DNA of 64,000 nt from Pedobacter psychrotolerans (GCF_004340665.1 NZ_SLWO01000005.1:1-64000); one strand, 5' to 3'. Shown: positions 43,984-53,550, counted from the stretch's first letter. The notes: a model not told the origin generated them from the letters alone. Numbers and translations are program-made.

Positions 43984-44751
43984 TTGCAAGTTCACACCCT
44001 TTTTGAAGGAACCTATTCGGTAGATGCTACCAAAAAATTTATTCCTTTCGATTCAGCTATTCATAGTTTTAAAGACAGACCAGCTTCACTTTTTATCAAT
44101 GTTCAGCCGTTTTTAGTGGAACTGAAAAATGATCTAATTCTGTTTGATACCGGATTGGGTTTTAGTGATGACCACGGCGAACTGATTTTACATAAAAACA
44201 TTCGTAATGCTGGCTTTGATCCAACTGATATAACCAAAGTATTAATGTCGCATTTACATTATGACCATTCCGGAGGTATGATTCATAAACAAGAAGATGG
44301 GAAAATAGAATTGAGTTTTCCTGATGCGGAATATGTCATTAATCGTGGTGAATGGGAAACTGCATTTAGCAGCACTTCCAGTTCTTACCACACTGATATT
44401 TTTGATTTTGTTCAACGCAATGCACAATTGAAATTTGTGGAAGGCGATGGCAATCTGGATGAAACCATTGCCTACGAGTTTACGGGGGCACACTGTCCAA
44501 ATCATCAGGTTTTTCTATTAACGGAAGGGAATCAGAAAGTGTTTTTTGGTGGTGATGTTTTACCCGAACCGAGTGAACTGATTAAAAATTTTATTGCAAA
44601 ATATGACTTTGACGGTCGGAAGGCGATGGAATTGCGAAAAGCATTTGGCAAAAGAGCTGCTGCCGACAATTGGGAATGCCTATTTTATCATAGCAAAGAG
44701 CAGGCAACGGGATTTATTGACGAATTAGACGGAGGATTTAAGATTAGATAG
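43984..44751 (+). CDS. MBL-fold metallohydrolase
   Basis: A 255-residue metallo-beta-lactamase-fold protein. The metal motif is MSHLHYDHSGGM (HxHxDH), with GAHCPNHQVFLL supplying the next His, FFGGDVLPEP the bridging Asp and FYHSKEQ the last His. The start has no ATG: a TAA lies five codons upstream and TTG 43984 opens the conserved QVHTLFEGTYSVD. The substrate is unknown; lactonase and glyoxalase II-like activities occur in the family. Confidence 0.85.
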   Translation: MQVHTLFEGTYSVDATKKFIPFDSAIHSFKDRPASLFINVQPFLVELKNDLILFDTGLGFSDDHGELILHKNIRNAGFDPTDITKVLMSHLHYDHSGGMIHKQEDGKIELSFPDAEYVINRGEWETAFSSTSSSYHTDIFDFVQRNAQLKFVEGDGNLDETIAYEFTGAHCPNHQVFLLTEGNQKVFFGGDVLPEPSELIKNFIAKYDFDGRKAMELRKAFGKRAAADNWECLFYHSKEQATGFIDELDGGFKIR

Positions 44752-44866
44752 ATTAAAGCAGAAAGACTAAAGCTTAAAGCAAAAACCCATCGGCTATAAA
44801 TCTCAGTGAAGTAAGTCCTTAAGCATTACCGAAAATACTTTTTGTTTGTAGCAACCTTAAATAAGC

Positions 44867-44930
44867 TGTCATGCTGAGGCACGAAGCATCTGTTTCATAG
44901 GTTGCAGATGCTTCGTGCCTCAACATAACA
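44867..44930. repeat. REP-like inverted repeat (GAGGCACGAAGCATCTG family)
   Basis: Arms of 26 bp (44867-44892 and 44905-44930) with few mismatches and a 12-base loop between the MBL-fold gene and yceI. The core GGCACGAAGCATCTG is perfectly inverted. A related half-copy lies at 47470-47496. This type of sequence (TGAGGCACGAAG...) recurs in Bacteroidota genomes as far as I recall. Confidence 0.85.
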
Positions 44931-44933
44931 GAA

Positions 44934-44972
44934 GCCAAAAAAAATGGTCTCGACAATTTGTCGAGACCATTT
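44934..44972 (-). terminator. Intrinsic terminator of yceI
   Basis: A perfect 14-bp stem (44942-44955 with 44959-44972, loop ATT) followed on the minus strand by a T-tract. It ends 21 bp past the yceI stop codon. Confidence 0.93.
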
Positions 44973-44993
44973 ACATTTTCCAAAACTGGAATA

Positions 44994-45581
44994 TTATTTT
45001 TTAGCTACTAATTTCACACCAATTTCGAAGTTATCATCAATTGCTTTATCGCCGATGCTATCGAAAAATGATTTTGAACCATAACGAATATCATATTTAG
45101 TTCTATCAACTAAAATTTTACCAGCTAAAGCAGAAACAGTACCATCAGCATTCACAGCAACTGTAGCTGGGAAGCTTACTGGCTTAGTAATTCCTTTTAT
45201 GGTTAAGTTCCCTGTTACAGTTAATGCAGCACCAGAACCAGCAACTTTAGTAATTACGAAAGTTGAAGTTGGAAATTTAGCTGTTCCGAAGAAATCATCT
45301 GCTTTTAAGTGACCTTCTAATTTAGCGCTACCATCAGCATCTTTGATAGAATTCATATCAATTGTGAAAGTTCCACCAGTTACTTTTTTACCATCAACAT
45401 TTAAAGTTCCTGATTGTAAAGCAATTGTTCCATTATGAGAACCGGTTACTTTTTTACCAATCCAGGTGATGGTAGATTTTGCCGGATCAACAGTATAAGC
45501 TACTGGTTTAACAGGGCTTTTAAAAGCTGACAATGATACAACTGCCACTAATAAAAAGATTGAAGAGATTTTTAATTTCAT
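44994..45581 (-). CDS. Secreted YceI-family protein
   Basis: A 195-residue exported protein: signal peptide MKLKISSIFLLVAVVSLSAF, then a YceI lipocalin-like domain starting YTVDPAKSTITWIGKKVTGS. It has GHLKADDFFGTAKFPTSTFV and NLTIKGITKPVSFPATV in the middle and ends in ISYGSK-like RYGSKSFFDSIGDKAIDD. YceI proteins bind polyisoprenoid or similar lipids in the periplasm. The gene is monocistronic: a TAnnTTTG box lies upstream and a strong terminator downstream. Confidence 0.92.
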   Translation of the reverse strand: MKLKISSIFLLVAVVSLSAFKSPVKPVAYTVDPAKSTITWIGKKVTGSHNGTIALQSGTLNVDGKKVTGGTFTIDMNSIKDADGSAKLEGHLKADDFFGTAKFPTSTFVITKVAGSGAALTVTGNLTIKGITKPVSFPATVAVNADGTVSALAGKILVDRTKYDIRYGSKSFFDSIGDKAIDDNFEIGVKLVAKK

Positions 45582-45604
45582 GTTTGGTTTTTTTAATTGT
45601 GATA

Positions 45605-45612
45605 CAAAGATA
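45605..45612 (-). promoter_or_regulatory. -7 box TATCTTTG before yceI
   Basis: A perfect TAnnTTTG on the minus strand, 23 bp upstream of the ATG at 45581. A -33 TTG is not evident. Confidence 0.5.
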
Positions 45613-45729
45613 TAATTAAGGCTTATCCTTTATGATTGACCTATGTTAAGTTTTTTCAAAAATAAAAGATTTATTCATAATCATTCTATGGACACCATAA
45701 TATTGCTATAGTTTAATCAAGTGAGAAGC

Positions 45730-46803
45730 TTAATTTTTTATAAATGTCTTCAAAGCCAGTTCCGCAATATCTTTAACTACCTGTGTAGGCGAATTACAAT
45801 CGCAATTACTTAAACCGAGCACATAAATATCCTGGTCAGGAATATATACCCCCATTGTTTTAAATCCAAATACGCTGCCACCATGTTCTCTCGTGGGTAT
45901 TCCATCAATGTCTTTTAAATGCCAACCGTAACCATAGGTAAATGCTTCGCCATTATTTAATTTGTACCTGGTAAATGCTTTTTTGATGGTTTCTGATTTA
46001 AGCAACAGCTGGCCATTTAAGGCATTTTGCCAGAGCAGCATATCATCAACTGTAGACATTAAGGCACCTGATGAAAAAGGAATACTAAAACTAATAGCAG
46101 TTTTATTCACATAACCTGATGTTTTCTGCTGATAACCGTAGGCCCGGTCTTTAATGACGGCCACATCAGAGGCATAACGGGAATGCTTCATGCCAATCTT
46201 TTCAAAAATATTTTTGTTGATGTAGTTCTCATAGGTATCACCAGAAACCAATTCAATGATATATCCAAGGATTACATACCCTGAATTGTTATATTCAAAC
46301 TTTTCTCCTGGATTAAAATCCACAGGCTCATTTTTAAAAAAATCGACCATCTGTTTGGGAGACAGGTTTTGTTGTGCAATCTGATTGAGCGATTTCATTT
46401 TAGTAAAATCCTTTATGCCCGAAGTGTGCGTAAGTAACTGATGAATGGTAATCTTGTCTCCCATAGGGTAATCTGGAATATAGGTGGAGATGGGTTTTTG
46501 CAAATCTATTTTCCCTTGTTCAACCAATATTAAGATGGCTATGGCGGTAAATTGTTTAGTCATTGACCCCAATTGAAATACATTCTGAGTTTGCATTTTA
46601 ACGCCTAACTCGATATTCGCATGACCAAAGGCTTTTTTATAAATGGGCTTGCCATTTTTAGCGACCATAAATACACCTCCAGGTCCGTTTTTGTCTTTAA
46701 AGATTTGGGTTAGCAAGCTATCTACTTTAAATTCAAAATTTTGTGCTTTACTGATGCTAAAAGTTATGACTGTTAAGATTAACAAGGAAAGGATTCTTTT
46801 CAT
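45730..46803 (-). CDS. Secreted serine hydrolase, class C beta-lactamase family
   Basis: A 357-residue exported protein with signal peptide ending near SKAQ (residue 20). The catalytic SxxK is in QLGSMTKQFTAIA near 78-90, the second motif is YNNSGYVILGY, and the third is REHGGSVFGFKTM in place of KTG. The fold is shared by AmpC-type beta-lactamases, esterases and D-aminopeptidases. Nothing shows actual resistance, and most chromosomal homologues of this size in Bacteroidota are unassigned. Its 3' end lies 117 bp beyond the -7 box of yceI. Confidence 0.87.
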   Translation of the reverse strand: MKRILSLLILTVITFSISKAQNFEFKVDSLLTQIFKDKNGPGGVFMVAKNGKPIYKKAFGHANIELGVKMQTQNVFQLGSMTKQFTAIAILILVEQGKIDLQKPISTYIPDYPMGDKITIHQLLTHTSGIKDFTKMKSLNQIAQQNLSPKQMVDFFKNEPVDFNPGEKFEYNNSGYVILGYIIELVSGDTYENYINKNIFEKIGMKHSRYASDVAVIKDRAYGYQQKTSGYVNKTAISFSIPFSSGALMSTVDDMLLWQNALNGQLLLKSETIKKAFTRYKLNNGEAFTYGYGWHLKDIDGIPTREHGGSVFGFKTMGVYIPDQDIYVLGLSNCDCNSPTQVVKDIAELALKTFIKN

Positions 46804-46903
46804 TTGATTTTATTTGTAGTATAAGACGACATTTCTTAATCTTGGGTTACAATAGATAATAATATAGTTGATATTGCATTGCTGGAAGCAAAAAATGCAA
46901 TTG

Positions 46904-46946
46904 TCATCGGGTGAATATATACCTCACGCCGATATTCATCCGATAA
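46904..46946. repeat. Hairpin repeat, copy 1 (left of the VOC gene)
   Basis: Arms ATCGGGTGAATAT (46906-46918) and ATATTCATCCGAT (46932-46944) pair with one G-U, loop 13 bases. The same element recurs in the same orientation at 47353-47395 with identical arm and loop lengths. Confidence 0.88.
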
Positions 46947-46980
46947 CTGAAGAAAAATACTTTAATTTAAAATTGACCAA

Positions 46981-47343
46981 ATGAACAAACAAGTAAAATC
47001 AATACGTCCGTTTATTGGCGCTAAAAATTTCGAAACATCTAAAAATTTTTATAAGGATTTAGGATTTGAGGAAGTTACTTTAGGAGATGGGATATCTGTC
47101 TTTAAAATGGATAATCTGGCCTTTTATTTGCAAAATGCATATGTAAAAGATTGGGTTGATAACACCATGATCTTTATGGAAGTAGAGAACGTAGAGGAAT
47201 TCTATAACGAGCTTATTCAACTGGATTTACCAAACAAATATGAAACTGTAAAGTTAAGTTCCATCCGAAATGAAGATTGGGGGAGCGAGTGTTTTCTTCA
47301 CGATCCATCGGGCATATTATGGCATTTTGGAACGTTTAAATAA
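46981..47343 (+). CDS. VOC-family protein (glyoxalase/bleomycin-resistance fold)
   Basis: A 120-residue single VOC protein. It starts KSIRPFIGAKNFETSKNFYK, followed by DLGFEEVTLGDGISVFKM, and ends ECFLHDPSGILWHFGTFK, the usual beta-alpha-beta-beta-beta repeats with a C-terminal DPxGxxWHF metal-site strand. The function ranges from dioxygenase to antibiotic binding and cannot be chosen from sequence. It is a lone plus-strand gene flanked on both sides by copies of a hairpin repeat, 449 bp apart. Confidence 0.85.
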   Translation: MNKQVKSIRPFIGAKNFETSKNFYKDLGFEEVTLGDGISVFKMDNLAFYLQNAYVKDWVDNTMIFMEVENVEEFYNELIQLDLPNKYETVKLSSIRNEDWGSECFLHDPSGILWHFGTFK

Positions 47344-47352
47344 TTTGGATGA

Positions 47353-47395
47353 TCATCGGATGAATATATACATCATGCCGATATCCACCCAATGA
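47353..47395. repeat. Hairpin repeat, copy 2 (right of the VOC gene)
   Basis: Arms ATCGGATGAATAT (47355-47367) and ATATCCACCCAAT (47381-47393), loop 13 bases, about 80 percent like copy 1. It starts 10 bp after the VOC stop codon. Confidence 0.85.
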
Positions 47396-47408
47396 CTATC
47401 ATTAAAGC

Positions 47409-47457
47409 AAAAAAAATCTGCAAGCTTGATGAAAATAAATTCACAAAACTTGCAGAT
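47409..47457 (-). terminator. Intrinsic terminator of gcvP
   Basis: A perfect 9-bp stem (ATCTGCAAG 47416-47424, CTTGCAGAT 47449-47457), loop 24 bases, followed on the minus strand by a T-tract. It lies about 50 bp past the gcvP stop. Confidence 0.7.
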
Positions 47458-47469
47458 GATTTATCTAAT

Positions 47470-47496
47470 GAGATTGCTTCGTGCCTAGCAATGACA
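47470..47496. repeat. Half copy of the GAGGCACGAAGCA-type dispersed repeat
   Basis: On the minus strand it reads TGTCATTGCTAGGCACGAAG followed by CAATCTC, close to one arm of the element at 44867-44930, but without the second arm. Confidence 0.7.
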
Positions 47497-47508
47497 GTGC
47501 AATTTGAT

Positions 47509-50385
47509 TTAAGGAACGATTTCTTCCAAATAACTCTCTACTGGCGGACAAGCGCAAATTAATGAACGGTCGCCATGACTATCATTCACTCGACCAACTG
47601 ATGGCCAGAACTTACGCTCTAATACGTAAGGTAGTGGAAATGCAGCAGTTTGACGGCTATAAGCATGCTCCCATTCGTCCGCAGTAATCACTGCAACGGT
47701 ATGAGGTGCATTTTTTAATGGATTATCAACCTTATCGAAAGTTAAGTTCTCAACCTGAGAGATTTCTTTCTTGATAGCAATTAAAGCATCACAAAAACGG
47801 TCCAACTCATGTTTAGGCTCAGATTCTGTAGGCTCAACCATTAATGTACCCGCAACCGGAAATGAAACCGTTGGTGCGTGAAAACCATAATCCATTAAAC
47901 GCTTGGCGATGTCTACCACTTCAATTCCAAAAGCTTTGAATGAACGGCAATCTAAAATCATCTCGTGTGCACAACGACCCTGAGCACCTGAATAAAGTAC
48001 TGGATAATGCTGTTCTAAACGAGCTTTCATATAATTTGCGTTTAAGATCGCATATTTAGTGGCATTAGTTAATCCTTCAGATCCCATCATGGCAATATAA
48101 GCATGAGAGATAATCAAAATTGAAGCTGAGCCCCATGGTGCAGATGATACTGCAGAAATTGATTTTCCTTTATCAATATCAACCACAGCATGACCTGGCA
48201 GATAAGGAACTAAATGTTTCGCAACACCAATTGGGCCCATACCAGGACCACCACCACCGTGAGGAATACAGAAGGTTTTGTGCAGGTTTAAGTGACAAAC
48301 ATCGGCACCAATATTAGCCGGACTTGTTAAACCAACCTGTGCATTCATGTTCGCGCCATCCATGTAAACCTGTCCGCCATTGGCGTGAATGGTTTCACAG
48401 ATTTCGATGATACTTTCTTCAAATACACCGTGTGTTGATGGATAAGTTACCATCAAACATGAAAGGTTTTCTTTATGTAATTCAGCTTTAGCTTTTAAAT
48501 CTTCAACATCAATGTTTCCATTTTCTAAAGATTTAACCACCACAATTTTCATATCGGCCATTGCTGCAGATGCAGGGTTTGTACCGTGAGCAGACGCTGG
48601 AATTAAGGCCACATTACGGTGAAAATCTCCCCGATCATGGTGATAAGCACGAATTACCATCAAACCAGCATACTCTCCTTGAGCACCTGCATTTGGTTGT
48701 AAACTCATTGCTGCAAAGCCCGTGATTTCACTTAACCATTTATCCAGTTCATTAAAAACAGAATAGTAACCTAATACCTGATCGGCTGGTGCAAATGGGT
48801 GAACGCGACCAAAGTGAGACCAGGTAACTGGAATCATTTCTGCCGTAGCATTTAATTTCATGGTACAGCTACCCAATGCAATCATGGAGTGGCATAGCGA
48901 TAAATCTTTTGCTTCTAAAGATTTAATATAACGCAACATCTCATGCTCTGAGTGATGTGAATTAAAAATCGGGTGCGTTAAATAAGATGAGGTACGTTGT
49001 AAAGCTGAAGGAATAACTGTTTCTACATTATCAACCACTTCCACCTGATCAGCTGCTACGGCCTTAACTTTAGCAAAGATTTTAGCAATTAATGCTACAT
49101 CGGCAAAAGTAGTGGTTTCATCAACTGAAATGGTAGCGATGTTTCCATCATAATTTAAGTTGATCTCATTATCAATACAACCAGACTGAATACTCCCTTT
49201 TAAATCACCTAAATCAAAACGGATCGTATCAAAATAAACAGCATTTAATTGCTCAAAGCCTAAGTTTTTTAATGTTGAAGCCAGGCTAATGGCTAAACCA
49301 TGTGTGCGTTCTGCAATGGCTTTTAATCCTTTCGGACCATGATAAGCAGCATAGAAACCAGCCATGATAGCTAATAATGCCTGTGCCGTACATATGTTTG
49401 AAGTTGCTTTATCCCTACGGATGTGTTGCTCGCGGGTTTGCAAGGCCATACGTAAGGCATAATCACCATGGCTATCAATGGTTACACCAATAATACGACC
49501 AGGGATTGAACGTTTGTATTCTTCTTTAGTTGCGAAAAACGCTGCATGTGGTCCACCAAAACCCATCGGAATACCGAAACGTTGTGTTGTTCCTACCACA
49601 ATATCAGCTCCCCATTCGCCCGGAGGCGTTAATAACGTTAAGCTTAAGATATCAGCAGCAACAGTTAATTTAATATTTTGGTTGTGAAGATCTGAAGCAA
49701 AATCTTTGTAATCGAAAACATCACCGTTACCAGCCGGATACTGAACAATTGCACCGAAGAAATCTTCTGTAGCAACAAAATCTAAATGACTTCCGATAAC
49801 CAATTCAATACCATAAGGATTGGCACGGGTTTTTAAAATATCTATCGTTTGTGCAAAAAGTAATTCTGAAACAAAGAACTTTTTAGCTGCCAGATTTTTA
49901 CGCGTACTGTATTGCATAAACATCGCCTCCGCCGCAGCCGTGCCTTCATCTAAAAGTGAAGCATTGGCAATTTCCATTCCGGTTAAATCGATCACCATCG
50001 TTTGGAAATTTAACAGCGCCTGTAAACGGCCTTGCGCAATTTCTGCCTGGTATGGCGTGTATTGTGTATACCATCCTGGGTTTTCAAAAACATTACGCAA
50101 AATTACGCCCGGCGTAATCGTATCATAATAACCCTGACCGATAAAGCTTTTAAAAACCTTATTTAATAATGAAGTTTGTTTTAAAGCACCAAGATATTCA
50201 GTTTCTGATTTAGCTGCTGGCAAATTTAAAGGCTGTTTTAACCTAATTGTTGCCGGAACAGTTTGTTCAATCAGCTCATCAATAGAATTTACGCCAATAG
50301 TTTGCAACATCTCAGCGGTATCTGCCTCATTTGGTGCAATATGACGATTTTGAAAATCTTCCTTGTAATGGATATTTAAGCTCAT
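47509..50385 (-). CDS. gcvP: Glycine dehydrogenase (decarboxylating), P protein of the glycine cleavage system
   Basis: A 958-residue homodimeric-type P protein from ATG 50385; the longer frame adds 27 residues not shared by homologues. The N-terminal half has [20 protein letters not shown], and the C-terminal half has the PLP lysine in [19 protein letters not shown], preceded by [16 protein letters not shown]. It decarboxylates glycine and loads aminomethyl onto lipoyl-GcvH. gcvT and gcvH are not in the window. A TACCTTTG box lies 25 bp upstream. Confidence 0.98.
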   Translation of the reverse strand: MSLNIHYKEDFQNRHIAPNEADTAEMLQTIGVNSIDELIEQTVPATIRLKQPLNLPAAKSETEYLGALKQTSLLNKVFKSFIGQGYYDTITPGVILRNVFENPGWYTQYTPYQAEIAQGRLQALLNFQTMVIDLTGMEIANASLLDEGTAAAEAMFMQYSTRKNLAAKKFFVSELLFAQTIDILKTRANPYGIELVIGSHLDFVATEDFFGAIVQYPAGNGDVFDYKDFASDLHNQNIKLTVAADILSLTLLTPPGEWGADIVVGTTQRFGIPMGFGGPHAAFFATKEEYKRSIPGRIIGVTIDSHGDYALRMALQTREQHIRRDKATSNICTAQALLAIMAGFYAAYHGPKGLKAIAERTHGLAISLASTLKNLGFEQLNAVYFDTIRFDLGDLKGSIQSGCIDNEINLNYDGNIATISVDETTTFADVALIAKIFAKVKAVAADQVEVVDNVETVIPSALQRTSSYLTHPIFNSHHSEHEMLRYIKSLEAKDLSLCHSMIALGSCTMKLNATAEMIPVTWSHFGRVHPFAPADQVLGYYSVFNELDKWLSEITGFAAMSLQPNAGAQGEYAGLMVIRAYHHDRGDFHRNVALIPASAHGTNPASAAMADMKIVVVKSLENGNIDVEDLKAKAELHKENLSCLMVTYPSTHGVFEESIIEICETIHANGGQVYMDGANMNAQVGLTSPANIGADVCHLNLHKTFCIPHGGGGPGMGPIGVAKHLVPYLPGHAVVDIDKGKSISAVSSAPWGSASILIISHAYIAMMGSEGLTNATKYAILNANYMKARLEQHYPVLYSGAQGRCAHEMILDCRSFKAFGIEVVDIAKRLMDYGFHAPTVSFPVAGTLMVEPTESEPKHELDRFCDALIAIKKEISQVENLTFDKVDNPLKNAPHTVAVITADEWEHAYSRQTAAFPLPYVLERKFWPSVGRVNDSHGDRSLICACPPVESYLEEIVP

Positions 50386-50409
50386 GCGGTATGAATAATA
50401 AATTTCCCG

Positions 50410-50417
50410 CAAAGGTA
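50410..50417 (-). promoter_or_regulatory. -7 box TACCTTTG before gcvP
   Basis: A perfect TAnnTTTG on the minus strand 25 bp before the ATG at 50385, which also supports the shorter start. No -33 TTG at the expected spacing. Confidence 0.5.
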
Positions 50418-50541
50418 GCAAAAAGGCGACTATTTTTAGGCATGTAAAGACAATATGGATCGTCATATTTTCGTAGTGAAATAATAGACAAAATCCAGGT
50501 TTTTAGTAGCTTTGGCAAATAAACACCCATTCTTTTACCTT

Positions 50542-51390
50542 ATGCCAAAACCTCAAAATAATGTTGCCTTACTGGTTCACGCCTGTGATCGGTATGAATT
50601 TCTTTATCGAGGTTTTGACATCTTCTTCTCTAAAAACTGGGATTTTAATATTCCATGTAATTACTATTTCGCTACAGAAATTAAGGATGCAACAGTAAAT
50701 GGCTTTCAGAATATTAAATCAGGAAAAGGAGAATGGGCAGACCGACTCGCAACCTTATTAAAAAGCATGGATGAAGAATATGTACTCTACTTCCAGGAAG
50801 ACATGTGGTTAAGTAAGCCTGTAAACCCTACATTTTTTAATCAATTATTCAACTTTGCCAGTGAACAAACTTGTCAGCAAATTAAACTGCACAGTTCTGA
50901 TGTTTACACCACCACCGAAAGTGAGCATTTTATAGAAGGACTTAATATTTCTATAGTAGATAATCAGGCATCAGATTTCCTAATGTCGCACCAGATTACA
51001 CTTTGGAAAAAAGATTTTCTATTGGCTCAGCTACATAAAAAAGAACATCCCTGGCGAAACGAACGAAAAGGCACCAGGCGCTTAAAAAAATTAAATCCGC
51101 TGATTCATCACATTGATTTTTTCTCCGAAAATGGCTCCAATGAAATTAATCAGAATAAAAACACGGTTAAAAGAAGCGAATACTTTGCCGTTTCTTTTAA
51201 CAGTACTTTAAACCATAATTCGCTTCATTTTATCGATGAATTAAAATCCGGTAACGAAGCAGAGAAGAAATATGCGACGGAATTACAAAATCATTATGAT
51301 CATGAACTAACACATGATGGTAAACCAAGGCCGAAAAAAACGGATTTATTTAAAAAATTTAAAACCTGGTTTTTGAAGAATAAAAGTTAA
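50542..51390 (+). CDS. Putative glycosyltransferase-like protein
   Basis: A 282-residue protein from ATG 50542 (the frame opens ten codons earlier at a TTG). The N-terminus VALLVHACDRYEFLYRGFD looks like the first strand of a GT-A fold and EEYVLYFQEDMWLSKPVN carries an acidic EDM motif where GT-A enzymes have DxD. No membrane helix; the C-terminus is basic. I recognise the general type (small Bacteroidota glycosyltransferase-like proteins), not a named family. It is an orphan without other polysaccharide genes beside it. Confidence 0.6.
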   Translation: MPKPQNNVALLVHACDRYEFLYRGFDIFFSKNWDFNIPCNYYFATEIKDATVNGFQNIKSGKGEWADRLATLLKSMDEEYVLYFQEDMWLSKPVNPTFFNQLFNFASEQTCQQIKLHSSDVYTTTESEHFIEGLNISIVDNQASDFLMSHQITLWKKDFLLAQLHKKEHPWRNERKGTRRLKKLNPLIHHIDFFSENGSNEINQNKNTVKRSEYFAVSFNSTLNHNSLHFIDELKSGNEAEKKYATELQNHYDHELTHDGKPRPKKTDLFKKFKTWFLKNKS

Positions 51391-51431
51391 GTTTTCAAAA
51401 TAAAGAACCTTTATAGTTATTCTGCATAAGC

Positions 51432-51995
51432 TTATTTTTGCACACGCCAACCTTCTTCTTTATCGAGCTTTAACTTATAAGTTTTAGTAATAAAGTTACT
51501 ATTCTTGTTTGCTTCTTTATCGAACTGTTCAAAATCAGTGGTTATCATTTTTAATGAAACCGTCACCTTTGCTGTACTTGAATTTACTTGTTCGAAATTA
51601 ACTGGTTTTTCATCAGCTAAAACATAGGTAACGGCTTTAACTGTTGCCCGGTCGGCATCTTGTTTTAATACCAGCGGACTGGCTTTATCCGTTAAATTAA
51701 TTTGGTAAACAAAACTACTGTCTTTTGAAAGAAATTTCTTTTTCGCCTGCTTTAAATCTAAAGTTACTAAGCCTTTGCTTGCTAACGATTTGTATTTTCC
51801 AAGCTCAAACAGATCATTAGTACTGTTAAATTTTATCTCACCGAATTTAAAACGGATAGTTTTATATTCTGGATTGGCTTTTAAATAATCTGTGATCACT
51901 TCGCCAGCCTCATCCTGATTGATGGTGACTTTTGTTTTACATCCGGCAAAGCTGATAATGATCAGCGATAATATATAAATGGTAAATTTTTTCAT
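51432..51995 (-). CDS. Hypothetical lipoprotein
   Basis: A 187-residue protein with signal MKKFTIYILSLIIISFAG followed by the lipidated Cys19. The mature part is polar and lysine-rich with alternating hydrophobic residues suggesting beta-strands (KTIRFKFGEIKF, AKVTVSLKMITTDF) and ends TYKLKLDKEEGWRVQK. I do not recognise a domain. It is convergent with the glycosyltransferase-like gene and lies next to a block of tandem repeats. Confidence 0.75.
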   Translation of the reverse strand: MKKFTIYILSLIIISFAGCKTKVTINQDEAGEVITDYLKANPEYKTIRFKFGEIKFNSTNDLFELGKYKSLASKGLVTLDLKQAKKKFLSKDSSFVYQINLTDKASPLVLKQDADRATVKAVTYVLADEKPVNFEQVNSSTAKVTVSLKMITTDFEQFDKEANKNSNFITKTYKLKLDKEEGWRVQK

Positions 51996-52091
51996 GGTTG
52001 TATCATTTGCCTTTAAAGGTATTTAATTTTAGTTTAACCGCAAAGAAAGGAAAGTGTTTCTAAGATGAGCAAAGCTAATTGTTTCAAGTTT

Positions 52092-52560
52092 AACCACAGA
52101 GGGCACGAAGATTTTCACAGAGAAAACAGAGAGCAAGACGGTTAACTGCAAAGAAAGCAAAAACCAACTACACTCCATACCTCGGTGTGCTCGGTGGTTA
52201 ATAAATCAGTCTGCTAATTTCTACCACAGAGATCACAGAGTTTTTCACAGAGGAAACAAAGAGCAAGACGGTTAACCGCAAAGAAAGCAAAAACCAACTA
52301 CACTCTATACTTCGATGTGCTCGGTGGTTAATAAATCAATCTGCTAATTTCTACCACAGAGATCACAGAGTTTTTCACAGAGAAAACAGAGAGAAAGACG
52401 ATTAACCGCAAAGAAAGCAAAAACCAACTACACTCTCTATACTTCGGTGTGTTCTGTGCTTTTTTTCTCTGTGTGCTCGGTGGTTAATAAATCAGTCTGC
52501 TAATTTCTACCACAGAGATCACAGAGATCACAGAGTTTTTCACAGAGGAAACAGAGAGAA
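52092..52560. repeat. Tandem repeat block, unit about 130 bp, CACAGAG-rich
   Basis: Three near-identical units begin at about 52092, 52222 and 52352, the third carrying an insertion of about 26 bp, and a partial fourth begins at 52508. Each unit holds ACCACAGAG, TTTTTCACAGAG, AACCGCAAAGAAAGC, CCAACTACACTC and GTGCTCGGTGGTTAATAAAT. The last is partly the inverse of the first, so each unit can fold on itself. The block fills the 580-bp gap (51996-52575) between a lipoprotein and the DMT gene, with no coding frame. Confidence 0.92.
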
Positions 52561-52575
52561 AGTTGGGTTAAAAAC

Positions 52576-53469
52576 TTATGCCTTCCGTTTCAAATACTTC
52601 AAATTTGGCAACACCATCGCCGATAAAATAATCGCTACGCCCACCCAGCGTAAAAATGATACCTGCTCTTGCAATACAAAACCAGCCATCATCACAGCAA
52701 CAGGCAGTTCTGCAGCACTTAAAATTGAACTTAACGCTGTACCGATTCTGGGCACGCCTTCTGCATAAAATAAGGGTGGAATTACTGTTCCGAATACAGA
52801 AATAATTAAACCCCATTTTAATAAGCTGCCACCTAAAGCCCCATTAAATAAAAATGCAGGAGGAAAAATAATAAAAACCAATATACAAGCACCGGTAATC
52901 ATCAAGGCACTTTTTTTCAATACCGGGTATTCATTGCCAATCCGTCCGCTTAACATTAAAAAGCCTGCATAACAAAGCGCAGCCAATAAGCCAAAACCAA
53001 TACCTTTAAGGTTTAATTCCGAAATGCTGGTTTCTAACATGCCACTTGCCAGAACTGTTCCACCTAATACCAATAAAATAGCCACAAACTGTAATCCAGA
53101 TGGCTTTTTCTTAAAGATTATAAATTCCAGCAATATGCTCATCCAGATAAATTGCATCAGTAAAATGATGGCAACAGAATTCGGAACCAGTTTTACACAT
53201 TGATAATAAAATATGCTTACCAAACCCGTACAGGTTCCTGCGATAACCATTTTCCACCAAGGCGTAATGATTTTAATTTCTTTTGCCTGATATGTTGATG
53301 TTCTACTTTGAAAGAAAAATAAAACCCATAAAATCACTGCACCAAAAAATGCTTGTGCACCAGTTACATCACCTAAAGTATAACCTTCATGATAAGCCAG
53401 TTTAACAAATGTAGAGAGGATGCCAAAACTACAGGCACCAAAAAAAACAAGGAGAATTCCTTTTAACAT
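52576..53469 (-). CDS. DMT-superfamily transporter (EamA)
   Basis: A 297-residue inner-membrane protein with ten predicted helices in two EamA repeats, the first from about residue 4 to 136, the second from about 148 to 290. YQCVKLVPNSVAIILLMQFI and GTALSSILSAAELPVAVMMA are the typical fourth-helix segments of the repeats. Members export amino acids, nucleosides or other metabolites. The substrate is unknown. Its 3' end is 16 bp from the tandem repeat block. Confidence 0.88.
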   Translation of the reverse strand: MLKGILLVFFGACSFGILSTFVKLAYHEGYTLGDVTGAQAFFGAVILWVLFFFQSRTSTYQAKEIKIITPWWKMVIAGTCTGLVSIFYYQCVKLVPNSVAIILLMQFIWMSILLEFIIFKKKPSGLQFVAILLVLGGTVLASGMLETSISELNLKGIGFGLLAALCYAGFLMLSGRIGNEYPVLKKSALMITGACILVFIIFPPAFLFNGALGGSLLKWGLIISVFGTVIPPLFYAEGVPRIGTALSSILSAAELPVAVMMAGFVLQEQVSFLRWVGVAIILSAMVLPNLKYLKRKA

Positions 53470-53550
53470 TACAATAGTATGAAGTAATTAGTATAAAGTA
53501 TGAAGACATCACCTCAAAGAAGGCGGGATAAAAACTCCATGCGACAAGAG

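Noticed and set aside
45730..46803. Beta-lactamase resistance gene
   Set aside because: The class C fold is present (SxxK, YxN) but the third motif is HGG, common in esterases and peptidases of this superfamily; nothing indicates drug hydrolysis.
52092..52560. CRISPR array
   Set aside because: Units are about 130 bp and nearly identical throughout, with no short repeats separating variable spacers and no cas genes in the window.
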